Shown one piece after another: positions 16,595-24,999 of a DNA stretch of 64,000 nt. The stretch's first letter is position 1. Each line of letters begins with the position of its first letter. The notes under the pieces were generated by a model. That model ran no database searches, was not told the origin of the DNA, and worked only from the letters and a program-made list of their open reading frames with translations. The position numbers were made by a program, and so were the translations under genes. The DNA is from Magnetococcales bacterium WMHbin3 (GTDB lineage: Bacteria > Pseudomonadota > Magnetococcia > Magnetococcales > Magnetaquicoccaceae): the NCBI GenBank assembly GCA_002753185.1, contig PDZX01000012.1:23835-87834 (forward strand), given 5' to 3'.

Positions 16595-17282
16595 ATCTTT
16601 GTATTTTTTGGTGATTATTTGGACGTGAGTCTGTTTTTATCCATTCGTGAGGTGAACAGAGTATTGATCGAAGAGGCTGTGATGTAGGGGGGTGGGGCGA
16701 AAGGATCGTGGATTTTGGGTAGATGCGACAGTTTGCTTTTGAAAATACTCTCTCGACGGAATATTTGACGATTCCGGTCTGGGGTGCGAAACTCATCTTG
16801 CCAACGTTATCTCTGCCCTGTTTCAGGCGCACGGGGCTTTACTTCCATAAGCAAGAAGAGTTGCTTGTCTTGGTTTGGCGTATATGCGTCAACCGCCGAC
16901 TGAGCTGTACGCCATTGCTTCGATGGCTATTGAACCCAGCAGTAACGTTGCCACAAAGATCCATTTTTTGAGTCTGTTGCACATTGTTAATTCCTCCGAA
17001 GCAGGTTGGTCCGCTTTGTTGATACTGAGACTAGCATGTGTAGTTCGTGAAGGTCAAGCGATTTTTGCGATAGGATGATGATGCGGTTTGTATCTGGGGG
17101 AGGTAGTTGTCTTGGATCGGTTTGGCAGAGGGACAGGTTCGACATGAGGATATGAGTGTTAGTTTCTATTTCAAAGAATTGCTTGGATGTCTCTGTATGT
17201 ATATGATTATATATTTATACAAGCCGGTTTTGCAATTTGTTTATCAATCTTGCGACAGATGGCGTTTGAGTTGACAATTCAC
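16595..17282. other. Low-GC intergenic region
   Basis: About 690 bp between the helicase fusion and the AT-rich membrane-protein gene. Base composition drops sharply compared with both flanks. The only supported content is a micro-ORF on the minus strand (16889-16984) and a possible shifted continuation to 16807. I see no tRNA, no clear promoter and no strong terminator in the rest. Confidence 0.5.
16889..16984 (-). CDS. Micro-ORF with signal-peptide-like sequence (31 aa), possibly frameshifted
   Basis: A perfect GGAGG (16993-16997) lies 8 nt before the ATG at 16984. The peptide begins MCNRLKKWIFVATLLL, a positively charged start and hydrophobic core, followed by an AxA-type site (EAMA, then YSS), and stops at 16889 after YSSVGG. 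If the frame is shifted by one base near YSS, reading continues as SAVDAYTPNQDKQLFLL and on to a stop at 16807, giving a secreted protein of about 58-59 residues. So this is either a signal-peptide-sized micro-protein or a small secreted protein broken by one base. No known family is recognised. The strong ribosome site is the main support. Confidence 0.45.
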   Translation of the reverse strand: MCNRLKKWIFVATLLLGSIAIEAMAYSSVGG

Positions 17283-19001
17283 TTATTTTATCGATGTTTG
17301 CAAAACAACAATATGTCGTTGAACGAGTTTGATAGATCTTTCCTTTACTTTTTTATCAATTTTGTTTGTAAAGGTTTCGCCAAATTCTCTATTCTTATAA
17401 TCATTTTCTGGTATATCTGATGCCTTTCTTGCTTGACTGTATTGTTGCTTGTGAAGGTCCAAGAGAAAAATTTCTAATGCGTCAATTGAATTCTTGACGG
17501 TTAGACGAAACTCAGCAAGAGAGATTTTCTGTGTGCTGTATTCATGCGCCTTTATTGTTGCGATCTGCATGGCAAGCGTATCTCGTGCGTCTTGAGTGTA
17601 TTGTATGTTATTAGCTGATTTCTTTTCTTCTTGTTTGCACGCTTCATTCAGCGTATGATAGCTTTTTATAAATGTATCAAAATATTGGTGTATTTTTTTA
17701 GGGTTCCCTAGAAAAAAATTAGTATAAGAAGCCGCTCTGATATTGTATATAGCGATTAGGCGTTGATTAAGACTATTTTTGTAACTTTTTATTTTCTTAT
17801 CCTCATTTTTTTCATTTGCGTTTATGAAATCCAATCTGCTTTGCACGGATTCGATGGATTTATTAATGTAATCTGTAAAAGTATCAATTGAGAAGTCAGT
17901 TTTGTCGGTGGTGGAGATGGCGTCCGCAAACCATAGCGCGGAATACATATTGACAGTCGGGTCTTTGTTTGGGTCGATTTTGCTGAGCACCTGAAGTGCA
18001 ATGTCAATGTCCCCGGACGCCACATTCAGATATGATTGCACGAGATATAGATAGTTATCAAATTCATAGTTGAAGTGTCTTGCGGTTCCATTTGCGTCAT
18101 GTACTTTATTATCAGGATAATTTTCAATTGCTGTTTTGATTTTTTGATCAATAAGATTTTTCCAAACAGAAGAAGCAAACTGTATAGGTCTCTCGCACGA
18201 ATTATTTTTAGTTTGGAGACATTTGAGATAAATTGAAATGTTTGCAAAAAACTCCATGACGAATGGTTTGCTATGCCCTTGATTTTCCAAATAAAGTACA
18301 GCTAATACGTATTGATATATATAATCTGTATAAAATTTACGAAACTCAACTAATTGCTTTAACGCAAGTTCTGTCGATTTTTTGTCGGCATCGCTATCGT
18401 GGATAAGTTTCCATTCCAAATAATCCTGTTCGTTACGCAGACGGTCAACAAGTTTCAATAATGCCAGTCGCGATGATTCCTGATGCAGGGATGTAGCCTC
18501 TGGGACAGCGATGAGGGAGTGGGTTGCTCGTTTTAGATTCAACTCAATAGACAGTCCGCCTCCTTGAAAATTGACAGTGGAGATCTGATTGAGGAGAAAT
18601 TCAGCGCTAAAAACTATAACTGCAAATGCAATACTGAATATATAAAATTTAAACTTTTCTAAAAAAGGCGTGGAGGTTGCTGCATCAAGTAATCTGCCAT
18701 AATGATGCCCAAAAAATATCGCAGCAAATCCAATAGTAAGTATCTCAATTAAATTTATCGGATTTGTGAAGAGATAATATTTAATGATTTTATTAATTGT
18801 TCCTATTGTTGTTTCTTCCTTTAATAACTTATTTAATTCATATGCTGTATTCAGTTCTGAATAAATAAAATGTTTAAATAGAATTACATTGACAAATGTC
18901 GCGAGCACCCCCATTCCGACCTTGGATGGCTTTGAACGGCAAAAGAAATACGCAAGCCCGATCATGAAATTGATTGACGCGATCTTTAATAATATTTCCA
19001 T
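17283..19001 (-). CDS. Unrecognised 572-aa membrane protein, AT-rich gene
   Basis: The ATG at 19001 has GGAGG 7 nt upstream; the frame extends further but without a ribosome site. Residues 1-140 hold about four TM helices (LLKIASINFMIGLAYFF, GVLATFVNVILFKHFIY, LIEILTIGFAAIFFGHHYG, FYIFSIAFAVIVFSAEFLL). The remaining 430 residues are soluble, alpha-helical, rich in Lys, Asn and Tyr, with a helical-repeat feel (for example ALQVLSKIDPNKD and NMYSALWFADA). I recognise no family. Codon usage is strongly A/T-biased (AAA, AAT, ATA), unlike every neighbour, which indicates horizontal acquisition. It stands alone; the next genes are a MITE-like repeat and the DedA-like gene. The topology suggests a sensor or effector with a membrane domain and a cytoplasmic repeat domain, but this is only a description. 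Confidence 0.8.
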   Translation of the reverse strand: MEILLKIASINFMIGLAYFFCRSKPSKVGMGVLATFVNVILFKHFIYSELNTAYELNKLLKEETTIGTINKIIKYYLFTNPINLIEILTIGFAAIFFGHHYGRLLDAATSTPFLEKFKFYIFSIAFAVIVFSAEFLLNQISTVNFQGGGLSIELNLKRATHSLIAVPEATSLHQESSRLALLKLVDRLRNEQDYLEWKLIHDSDADKKSTELALKQLVEFRKFYTDYIYQYVLAVLYLENQGHSKPFVMEFFANISIYLKCLQTKNNSCERPIQFASSVWKNLIDQKIKTAIENYPDNKVHDANGTARHFNYEFDNYLYLVQSYLNVASGDIDIALQVLSKIDPNKDPTVNMYSALWFADAISTTDKTDFSIDTFTDYINKSIESVQSRLDFINANEKNEDKKIKSYKNSLNQRLIAIYNIRAASYTNFFLGNPKKIHQYFDTFIKSYHTLNEACKQEEKKSANNIQYTQDARDTLAMQIATIKAHEYSTQKISLAEFRLTVKNSIDALEIFLLDLHKQQYSQARKASDIPENDYKNREFGETFTNKIDKKVKERSIKLVQRHIVVLQTSIK

Positions 19002-19075
19002 ATTTTTTCCTCCATGTTGCTTATAAAAAATAAGAAAAATATTTTTTATCAAACAATATTCCATTGATTTACAAT

Positions 19076-19218
19076 ATGATATCTTGATTGCGCAGAGGCT
19101 GTCAAGCAATCTTTGTAAGTTCGCGGAACCTGACAAGCGCAATTTGCGGGGACTGGTTCCGGTGATCCATCGGAGAGAGGAGAACGCCCAGGGCGTGTCA
19201 TCGCAATCAAGATATCAT
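19076..19218. repeat. MITE-like element with 17-bp perfect terminal inverted repeats
   Basis: ATGATATCTTGATTGCG (19076-19092) is the exact reverse complement of CGCAATCAAGATATCAT (19202-19218). The 143-bp unit holds no gene. Its interior is GC-richer than the flanks and contains CTGTCAAGCAATCTTT, nearly the same 16 bp as at 5749-5764. The size and perfect ends suggest a miniature inverted-repeat element. A target-site duplication is not obvious. Confidence 0.6.
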
Positions 19219-19301
19219 TGCTTCTTGGACACCAATCACACGGCAATATTTGAGTCGCTTCTTTTTGATTAATATTCTTTATTCTCTATGGAGCAGTCCA
19301 A

Positions 19302-19724
19302 TCAAGAAAAAAAATACAATATCACCAAATACCTCGCCCCCTTGCCAATGGCGACCAGCATGCTGAAACTGGCGAAAGAGACCGCGAAACTCCCGGCGAT
19401 GAAGGTGAGGGGGTCGCCGATCACCGGCACCCAGGCGAACAACAGGCTCCATTGGCCCCAGCGCTGGAAACGGGTTTGCGCCAGTTCCATCTGCTGCGGG
19501 GTGATGGGAAACCATCGGCGGGAGTGGAAACGCATGCAGTAACGGCCCAGGAACCAGTTGATCTGCGCGCCCAGTACATTGCCCACGGTGGCGGTCAGCC
19601 AGATCGACCACGTCGGCCACTCCCCGGACATGACCGCCGCCGCCACCATCGCCTCCGAGGAAAACGGCAATACCGTTGCCGCCAGCAATGCCCCGAAAAA
19701 AAGTGAGGTCAACCCGAAATCCAT
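19302..19724 (-). CDS. Small DedA/YqaA-like membrane protein
   Basis: 140 residues starting at the ATG at 19724; a TTG at 19742 is an alternative. The sequence begins MDFGLTSLFFGALLAATVLP, has LPFSSEAM, an internal GNVLGAQINWFLGR, and WVPVIGDPLTFIAGSF. These are the features of the YqaA branch of the DedA/SNARE-associated superfamily, whose re-entrant loop carries the Gly-Asp-Pro segment. DedA proteins support lipid transport and membrane homeostasis; YqaA-type function is less known. Three to four TM helices are visible. It is flanked by a 48-bp hairpin repeat just upstream. Confidence 0.8.
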   Translation of the reverse strand: MDFGLTSLFFGALLAATVLPFSSEAMVAAAVMSGEWPTWSIWLTATVGNVLGAQINWFLGRYCMRFHSRRWFPITPQQMELAQTRFQRWGQWSLLFAWVPVIGDPLTFIAGSFAVSFASFSMLVAIGKGARYLVILYFFS

Positions 19725-19740
19725 GAGGTCCACTTCCACC

Positions 19741-19788
19741 AAAAATCCCCCTTATCGGATGTATCGGTTTACCCGACCCCCGGGTTGA
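19741..19788. repeat. 48-bp dispersed hairpin repeat, copy 1
   Basis: This copy begins AAAAATCCCCCTTATCGGAT and runs through TATCGGTT to GGTTGAG. It holds two TATCGG words 9 bp apart and a hairpin with arms ACCCG (19771-19775) and CGGGT (19781-19785). A second copy lies about 200 bp away with a different but still paired stem. It sits directly upstream of the DedA-like gene. Confidence 0.6.
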
Positions 19789-19950
19789 GGGGAAAATCAC
19801 CTCCCTGAAAAAAATCCCCTTCACCCCCCCCGCATTCCCCCTGCCAGAATCTTTTCGACCAATCCCGCCCGGTTCCGGCTGCGCCGTGTCCGGTCATTGT
19901 TGATTAAATTATTGAAAAAAATAAAAAATTTCTTTTTATGCCTGTTTCGT

Positions 19951-19998
19951 AAAAATCCCCTTATCGGATATATCGGTTGCCGCGATTCGCGACTTGAG
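19951..19998. repeat. 48-bp dispersed hairpin repeat, copy 2
   Basis: The core (TTATCGGATATATCGGTT) matches copy 1 with one change. The hairpin arms are CGCG (19981-19984) and CGCG (19988-19991), so the stem bases changed together relative to copy 1 while pairing is kept. The 415-bp gap between the DedA-like gene and the flagellin otherwise holds only AT-rich sequence and the flagellin promoter. Confidence 0.6.
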
Positions 19999-20108
19999 AA
20001 GTTTAAAAATACTGTATTTGATACTGAAAAAATCAACCAACTACGATAAAATCAACTTGTCAAGGTTGGTTTTGTCCAGAAAAAGTGCCCTGGCTCACGA
20101 TTTTTTGT

Positions 20109-20136
20109 TCAAGCTTTTATTGAAGCATGACGATGA
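20109..20136 (+). promoter_or_regulatory. Candidate sigma-28 (FliA) promoter for flagellin
   Basis: TCAAGCTT (20109-20116), a 12-bp spacer, then GACGATGA (20129-20136), compared with the FliA consensus TAAAGTTT-N11-GCCGATAA. The location about 100 bp before the flagellin ATG is sensible for a late flagellar gene. Confidence 0.5.
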
Positions 20137-20239
20137 ATAGTGCAAAGACGGCACGGGAACGGCGCCTTGACTCAGTACAAATCAACTCGCCATCCCCGCC
20201 AGACACGAGAACGTCCCATTGCACAAGGAGAATCAGGAA

Positions 20240-21094
20240 ATGGCCCTTTCCATCAATTCCAATATGACCAGCATGCTGGTCAGAAACAGTCTGCAAAAAA
20301 ACAACACCGCCCTGGGCAAATCCATGCAACGACTTGCCAGTGGATTGAGAATCAATACGGCTTCTGATGACGCTGCGGGCCTGGCGGTGGCCACCCGCCT
20401 CACCACCCAAATCCGCAGCGCCAATATCGTCAGGCAGAACGCCAACGATGGCATCTCCTTGACCGAGGTGGCCGCGTCCGCCCTGGACGAAACCACCAAT
20501 GCCCTGCAAGGCATCCGTGATATCGCCCTTCAGGCGAAAAGTTATACCCAGTCCAACGCCGATCGCACCGCCTTGCAGTTGACCGTCACCGAACTGCTGA
20601 CCGAAATCCAACGCATCGCCACCAGCACGAAATACAACTCTTCCGCGCTGCTCACCGGCTCGTTCGCCGCCCGGTCCTTCCAGATCGGCACCAACCCCGG
20701 CGATGTCATTCAGATCACCATCGGCACGGCCAGTCTGGTGGGACTCGGCTTGAAAGTCGTGGGTGGCCCCATCTCAATGGTAGTCAGCGCCCCGACTGCG
20801 GCTGACGGCCTCGCAGCGGCCAGCCGCACCATCCTGCTCGCGGACAGCGCACTGAACTCCATCAGCAGCCTGCGCGCCTCCCTCAGCGGTGCCCAGAGCC
20901 GCTTCGAATCGATCATCAATACCCTGACATCCCTTTCGGACGCTTATACCACCGCCCGCTCCGGCATCATGGATACCGATGTCGCCATGGAATCGGCCAA
21001 CCTCGCTCGCGGTACCATCATTCAGCAGGCCGGCATCGCGGTCCTCTCCCAGGCCAATCAAATGTCACAACAATGGCTGAAATTGCTCGGATGA
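20240..21094 (+). CDS. fliC: Flagellin
   Basis: 284 residues. AAGGAG lies 9 nt before the ATG at 20240. The N-terminal D0/D1 region MALSINSNMTSMLVRNSL followed by LASGLRINTASDDAAGLAVA is diagnostic of flagellin, as is the C-terminal half ending SANLARGTIIQQAGIAVLSQ and QQWLKLLG. The variable central D2/D3 region is very short, so the filament subunit is close to the minimal D0-D1 form. The protein is exported by the flagellar type III system and polymerises outside the cell. The gene is monocistronic, with a sigma-28-like promoter upstream and a GC hairpin directly downstream. Glycosyltransferases elsewhere in the window could modify it, but nothing links them directly. Confidence 0.96.
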   Translation: MALSINSNMTSMLVRNSLQKNNTALGKSMQRLASGLRINTASDDAAGLAVATRLTTQIRSANIVRQNANDGISLTEVAASALDETTNALQGIRDIALQAKSYTQSNADRTALQLTVTELLTEIQRIATSTKYNSSALLTGSFAARSFQIGTNPGDVIQITIGTASLVGLGLKVVGGPISMVVSAPTAADGLAAASRTILLADSALNSISSLRASLSGAQSRFESIINTLTSLSDAYTTARSGIMDTDVAMESANLARGTIIQQAGIAVLSQANQMSQQWLKLLG

Positions 21095-21114
21095 GCCTTG
21101 CGAGTCTCCCTGGT

Positions 21115-21140
21115 CCTCCCCCCGGCGTGTCGGGGGGGAG
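21115..21140. terminator. GC-rich hairpin between convergent flagellin and ABC-F genes
   Basis: CCTCCCCCCG (21115-21124) pairs perfectly with CGGGGGGAGG (21131-21140) around a 6-nt loop. No T-run follows on either strand, so it may be a weak or factor-assisted terminator serving both convergent genes. Confidence 0.5.
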
Positions 21141-21143
21141 GGG

Positions 21144-23123
21144 TCAGGCGCGCAACCGCGCCAACTCCTCTTCCACCGCCGCCTCGCATGCCGCGAGCGC
21201 CAACGAGAGCGCCTCCCACTCCTCCATGGCGGCGTGCAATGCCTGTTCCACCTGGCCGGCGCGGGTCAGCTTCTCTTTCAGACCTTCTCGCGACGCGGCG
21301 GCATAGGCATCGGGGTCGGCAAGTCCTGCTTGCAGATCCTGCTGTTCCCCCTCCAGCAGGGCAATGGATTTTTCCAGTTTCTCCAAACGTGCCCGCTGAC
21401 CGGCGGTCTCCCGGCGCATCCGGTCGCGGGTCTGGGCGGACAGACGCCGCAACTCGCGCGCGTCGCGTGTGCCTCCACCTTCCGTGTTCGCCGGGGAGGC
21501 GAAGGCGCGCTCTTCCCGGATCACGTTCGCCAGATAGTCCTCCAGGCCACCCTCCCAGGCGACCACCTTGCCACCGGCCACCACCCACAGCCGGTCACAG
21601 GCCGCCTCCATGAGATCCCGGTCATGGGTCACCAGCAGCACCGCCCCCGGATAGTCGGTCAACGCCTCCTCCAGCGCGGCGCGGGCCGCCATGTCCAGAT
21701 GGTTGGCCGGCTCGTCGAGCAGCAGCAGATTGGCCCCGGACAGAAACATCCGCGCCAGCGCCAGACGCACCCGTTCCCCGCCGGACAGGTTGGCGACCCG
21801 CGTCTCCACTGCCTCTCCGGAAAACAACAGTCCGCCAAGCAGGGTGCGCAAGGCCGTCAGGCCAAATTGATCCGGGGCGGCCTCGGCAGCCGATTCCAGC
21901 ACCGTCTTGTCGGGGTTGAGGGACTCCAGGGCGTGCTGGGCAAAACGGGCCACCTTGACGCGCTCCCCAGGAATCACCTCCCCGGCGTCCGCCACGGCCT
22001 CCCCGGCGATCAGTTTCAGGAGTGTGCTCTTGCCCGCGCCGTTGATCCCCACCACCCCCACCTTTTCGCCACGCTCCAGGGTCAGATTCACCCCGGAAAA
22101 CAGTTCCCGGCCATCGTACCCCTTGGTCAGCCGCCGGATCGCAAGCACCTCCCTGGCGCAGGCGGGGGGCACGGGAAAACGGATGCGTGGCGGGGGCGGA
22201 CCCTTGGTGACCGTGGCGACCGGGGCCATCTTTTCCAGCATCTTGACGCGGCTTTGCACCTGCCGCGCCTTGGTGGCTTTGGCCCGGAACCGCCGAATGA
22301 AGCACTCCAGTTCCTCCCGGCGCTTGCCTTGCCGGGCGGCGTTTTTTTCCAGGCTCTCCATGAGGGCGTTTTTTTGTTCCAGCCAGGCGTCGAACGGTCC
22401 CGCAAAGCGGCTCAGGCGGCCCGCCTCCAGTTCCACGGTGATATTGGTGGTTCGGTTGAGAAAGGATCGGTCGTGGGAAACCAGGATCATCGCCAGGCCG
22501 CCGGGACTTTTCCGGATGCGGTTTTCCAGCCAGGCGGCCGATTCCAGGTCCAGGTGGTTGGTGGGTTCGTCCAGCAACAAGAGATCGGCGCGGGAAAAGA
22601 GCAGCCTGGCCAACTGCGCCCGCATGCGCCAGCCCCCGGAGAAATTCGCCAGGGGACGTTCCAGGTCCTGGGGCGCGAAACCCAGCCCCATGAGGATCAC
22701 CGCCGCCCGTCCTTCGGCGGAGTGCGACTCCAGGGTGGTCAGCCGCAGGTCGATCTCGCCCATGCGCGCCGCCAGCTCCTCGTGATGCGGGCCGGGCCGT
22801 TCTTCCAGGAGGTCCGCTTCGATGCGCGCGCGTTCGTCGCGCAAGGTCATCAGTTCCTCGTCCCCGGCCAGGGTGGTGGCCAGCAGGGTGTACTCGCCAT
22901 CCAGGATCTCCTGGCGCAACAGACCGATCCGGACGCCACCCCGCATCCGGATCGCCCCTTCGTCCGCGTCCGTTTCTTGCGCGATCAGCCGCAACAGCGT
23001 GGTTTTCCCCGCGCCGTTGGGACCGATCAGGCCAACCCGTTCTCCGGGATGAACCACCAGATCCGCCTGATCCAGGACCCGGCGGCCTCCGAGGTTTTTG
23101 GTGATTTTTTCAATGGTCAGCAA
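21144..23123 (-). CDS. ABC-F family ATPase (Uup/YheS-like)
   Basis: About 659 residues, two ABC cassettes and no TM helices. Cassette 1 has Walker A IGPNGAGKTTLLRLI, signature FSGGWRMRAQLARLL and LLLLDEPTNHLDLESAAWLE. Cassette 2 has VGINGAGKSTLLKLI, LSGGERVRLALARMF and LLLLDEPANHLDMAAR. The linker is the charged helical segment typical of ABC-F factors, and a C-terminal coiled coil (about residues 575-659) is present, as in Uup or YheS. These proteins act on ribosomes or, for Uup, on branched DNA and stalled ribosomes. The start is uncertain: TTG 23123 gives MLTIEKI, the canonical beginning; TTG 23156 would overlap the preceding uspA. Confidence 0.92.
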   Translation of the reverse strand: MLTIEKITKNLGGRRVLDQADLVVHPGERVGLIGPNGAGKTTLLRLIAQETDADEGAIRMRGGVRIGLLRQEILDGEYTLLATTLAGDEELMTLRDERARIEADLLEERPGPHHEELAARMGEIDLRLTTLESHSAEGRAAVILMGLGFAPQDLERPLANFSGGWRMRAQLARLLFSRADLLLLDEPTNHLDLESAAWLENRIRKSPGGLAMILVSHDRSFLNRTTNITVELEAGRLSRFAGPFDAWLEQKNALMESLEKNAARQGKRREELECFIRRFRAKATKARQVQSRVKMLEKMAPVATVTKGPPPPRIRFPVPPACAREVLAIRRLTKGYDGRELFSGVNLTLERGEKVGVVGINGAGKSTLLKLIAGEAVADAGEVIPGERVKVARFAQHALESLNPDKTVLESAAEAAPDQFGLTALRTLLGGLLFSGEAVETRVANLSGGERVRLALARMFLSGANLLLLDEPANHLDMAARAALEEALTDYPGAVLLVTHDRDLMEAACDRLWVVAGGKVVAWEGGLEDYLANVIREERAFASPANTEGGGTRDARELRRLSAQTRDRMRRETAGQRARLEKLEKSIALLEGEQQDLQAGLADPDAYAAASREGLKEKLTRAGQVEQALHAAMEEWEALSLALAACEAAVEEELARLRA

Positions 23124-23130
23124 TCGGGCA

Positions 23131-23607
23131 TCATCGCAACTTGAGGAGCTGGGCAAAATCCCGGAATCCGAAGCGAGTCATCCATGAATGACTCCGTTGC
23201 GACGATACCACATGCACCTTGCAAGGCAAAGGGGTGACCGGATGAAAATGCGGCACCCACCCGTTTTGAATGACGCGCGCCGTGTCGTGGTCCGCCAGGA
23301 TGAGATCGGCCCCCCAGGCAGTGGCCATGCGTCCCAGTTCCTCGCCAGGGTGGCCAGTGATGACCGCGCAGTCGGCCTCCTGGTCGCTCGACTGTCCGAC
23401 ATGCCGGCGCAAGCGGTCGCGCAACGCCTCGGCGTGTTCCCGGAAGCGATCTTCCGGGGACGACGCGGGCGTATCGAGGTGATCGAACAGGGTGACGAAC
23501 CGCGATTGGGCGCCGCTCTCCCGCGCCAGGCGGAGGGCGGTGCCGGTCACCTCCTCGTTGGCGTCGAACAGATCAATGACGGCGATGATGCGGCGGAGTC
23601 CGTTCAT
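23131..23607 (-). CDS. Universal stress protein (UspA) family, TauE-linked
   Basis: 158 residues. The N-terminus MNGLRRIIAVIDLFDANEE is the UspA beta-1 strand. TGHPGEELGRMATAWGADLILADHD resembles the nucleotide-binding GxxG region, though the usual G-2x-G-9x-G-S/T signature is not clear. It ends PLPCKVHVVSS, shared with the second UspA at 25012 (PLPCPVRFVPDD), so the two are paralogs. Its ATG overlaps the TauE stop by 4 bp (ATGA), so translation is coupled. It may act as a regulatory partner of the exporter; that is inference from context. Confidence 0.82.
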   Translation of the reverse strand: MNGLRRIIAVIDLFDANEEVTGTALRLARESGAQSRFVTLFDHLDTPASSPEDRFREHAEALRDRLRRHVGQSSDQEADCAVITGHPGEELGRMATAWGADLILADHDTARVIQNGWVPHFHPVTPLPCKVHVVSSQRSHSWMTRFGFRDFAQLLKLR

Positions 23608-24695
23608 GATGGCATGCGGCTCTCGGTGGCCAGTTTCAGATGACTGGGGGAGGTGGGGTGCGCCGCCTCCCGTCTGCCTTTCAGGATCGCCATCAGGATG
23701 ATCCCCGCACCCAGGGCCAGGGCCAGGATCATGATGGCGAAGCTGATGTTCTTCAGCATGCTCATGGTGGACGGTTGCATGGCGTCGATCCACTCCAGTT
23801 GGGAGAGGTAGACCGGGATCACCAGCGCCCGGCTGAACATGACCGTCAACATGATCACCGCCATCACCAGCTTGATCACGAATGGCTTGACGTAAGTTGT
23901 GCCGATCGCCCCCAGTTGGATCCCGAACAGGGACCCGGCCAGGATGATCATGGCCAGACGGATGTCCACATAGCCGCTCCAGGCGAATTTGATGGTCCCG
24001 CCCACTCCCATGACGAAGGCGATCACCAGTTCCGTGGCCGAGGCCATCAGGCTGTTCATGCCCAGAACGTAGATCTGCGCCGGCACGCCGATGAAGCCGC
24101 CCACGGCGATGGTGGCGGCCAGCATTCCGGTGGCGAACCCCAGAGGAATGGTGAACAGAACGGAAATCCGCGTGTTGAGTCCCCGGAAGTAGACCATGGT
24201 GCCGGGGATGTGGATGCTTTGCACCCAGAGGGCCAGGCGGCCAGGTTTTTCCTCCTCGGTCATACCGGATCGATAAGCCTTGAGGGTATCGCGCATCACC
24301 AGGGCGCCGACAAAGCCGAGGATCACCACGAAGGCCAGCGAGACGTAGAGGTTGGATCCGGCATCGCCGAAGCGTTGCTTGATCAATTCCTGATAATAAG
24401 CGCCCACCAGCACACCCGCCTCGGCGGACATTCCCATGATGAGGCCCATCTTCAGATCCACCTGACCATACTTGGCCCGTTTCATGGCGCCGACCAGGGC
24501 CTTGGGAAACTTGTGGCACATGTTGCTGGCCACGGCGACGATCCCAGGCACGCCGAGGCTCATCATGGCCGGGGTGAGGACGAAGGCCCCGCCGGAGCCG
24601 ATGAAGCCGCTCACCAGTCCGCCCACGAACCCCACGATGAAGAGATAGCCAGCGTTGGCCGGATCCAGCTGAATGAATTGTTGCAGCGCGTCCAT
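23604..24695 (-). CDS. TauE/SafE family sulfite/organosulfonate exporter
   Basis: 363 residues with about eight to nine TM helices. GGLVSGFIGSGGAFVLTPAM and VGGFIGVPAQIYVLGM are the two repeated glycine-rich motifs of the TauE/SafE/YfcA family. The frame is open upstream but the family start is MDALQQFIQLDPANAGY at 24695. Known members export sulfite, sulfoacetate or related anions, which fits a cell with Dsr sulfite reductase. It is preceded by a small membrane protein gene (13 bp gap) and overlaps uspA downstream, so the three form one operon (24942 to 23131). Confidence 0.9.
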   Translation of the reverse strand: MDALQQFIQLDPANAGYLFIVGFVGGLVSGFIGSGGAFVLTPAMMSLGVPGIVAVASNMCHKFPKALVGAMKRAKYGQVDLKMGLIMGMSAEAGVLVGAYYQELIKQRFGDAGSNLYVSLAFVVILGFVGALVMRDTLKAYRSGMTEEEKPGRLALWVQSIHIPGTMVYFRGLNTRISVLFTIPLGFATGMLAATIAVGGFIGVPAQIYVLGMNSLMASATELVIAFVMGVGGTIKFAWSGYVDIRLAMIILAGSLFGIQLGAIGTTYVKPFVIKLVMAVIMLTVMFSRALVIPVYLSQLEWIDAMQPSTMSMLKNISFAIMILALALGAGIILMAILKGRREAAHPTSPSHLKLATESRMPS

Positions 24696-24708
24696 GTCGT
24701 GATTGTCC

Positions 24709-24942
24709 CTATTTCTTGGCCGTGAAACCCAAACCTTCCCAGAATACGCCGGTGAACTGGCCGTGTACGAAGGAAAAGAGGAATGCGATGAGGATCGGGA
24801 CCACGAAATACCACTTGCCGCGCGCCGACAGGTCGAGAATGGACTTTTCGTAGGCGAACAGCAGGATGTAGAGCGTGACGGACAGGCCACCCCATCCCAG
24901 GATGGCGCTGAGATGGGATGGCGGTTTGGACGGTACGGACAT
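24709..24942 (-). CDS. Small two-TM membrane protein of the TauE operon
   Basis: 77 residues. AGGAGA lies 6 nt before the ATG. Two hydrophobic segments are visible: LSAILGWGGLSVTLYILLFA and WYFVVPILIAFLFSFVHGQF. No named domain is recognised. It is the first gene of the exporter operon and lies 57 bp downstream of the 11-bp repeat operator, so it is probably an accessory subunit of, or regulator for, the TauE exporter. Confidence 0.75.
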   Translation of the reverse strand: MSVPSKPPSHLSAILGWGGLSVTLYILLFAYEKSILDLSARGKWYFVVPILIAFLFSFVHGQFTGVFWEGLGFTAKK

Positions 24943-24999
24943 GGTGTTCTCCTTGGCAAGGGGTATTGAGTGGACGGGGAGAATCCTGTCGCATCGAAC

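Noticed and set aside
19949..20000. Possible CRISPR-like repeat pair with the copy at 19741
   Set aside because: Only two copies about 200 bp apart with variable stems; no spacer array and no cas gene.
20091..20110. Possible sigma-54 promoter TGGCTCACGATTTTTTGTT before flagellin
   Set aside because: The downstream GC dinucleotide is not at the required distance; the sigma-28-like pair just after it fits better.
23131..24519. 462-codon frame that extends the UspA gene upstream
   Set aside because: The upstream part is antisense-like shadow of the TauE gene in another frame; the UspA start MNGLRRIIAVID at 23607 is coupled to the TauE stop.
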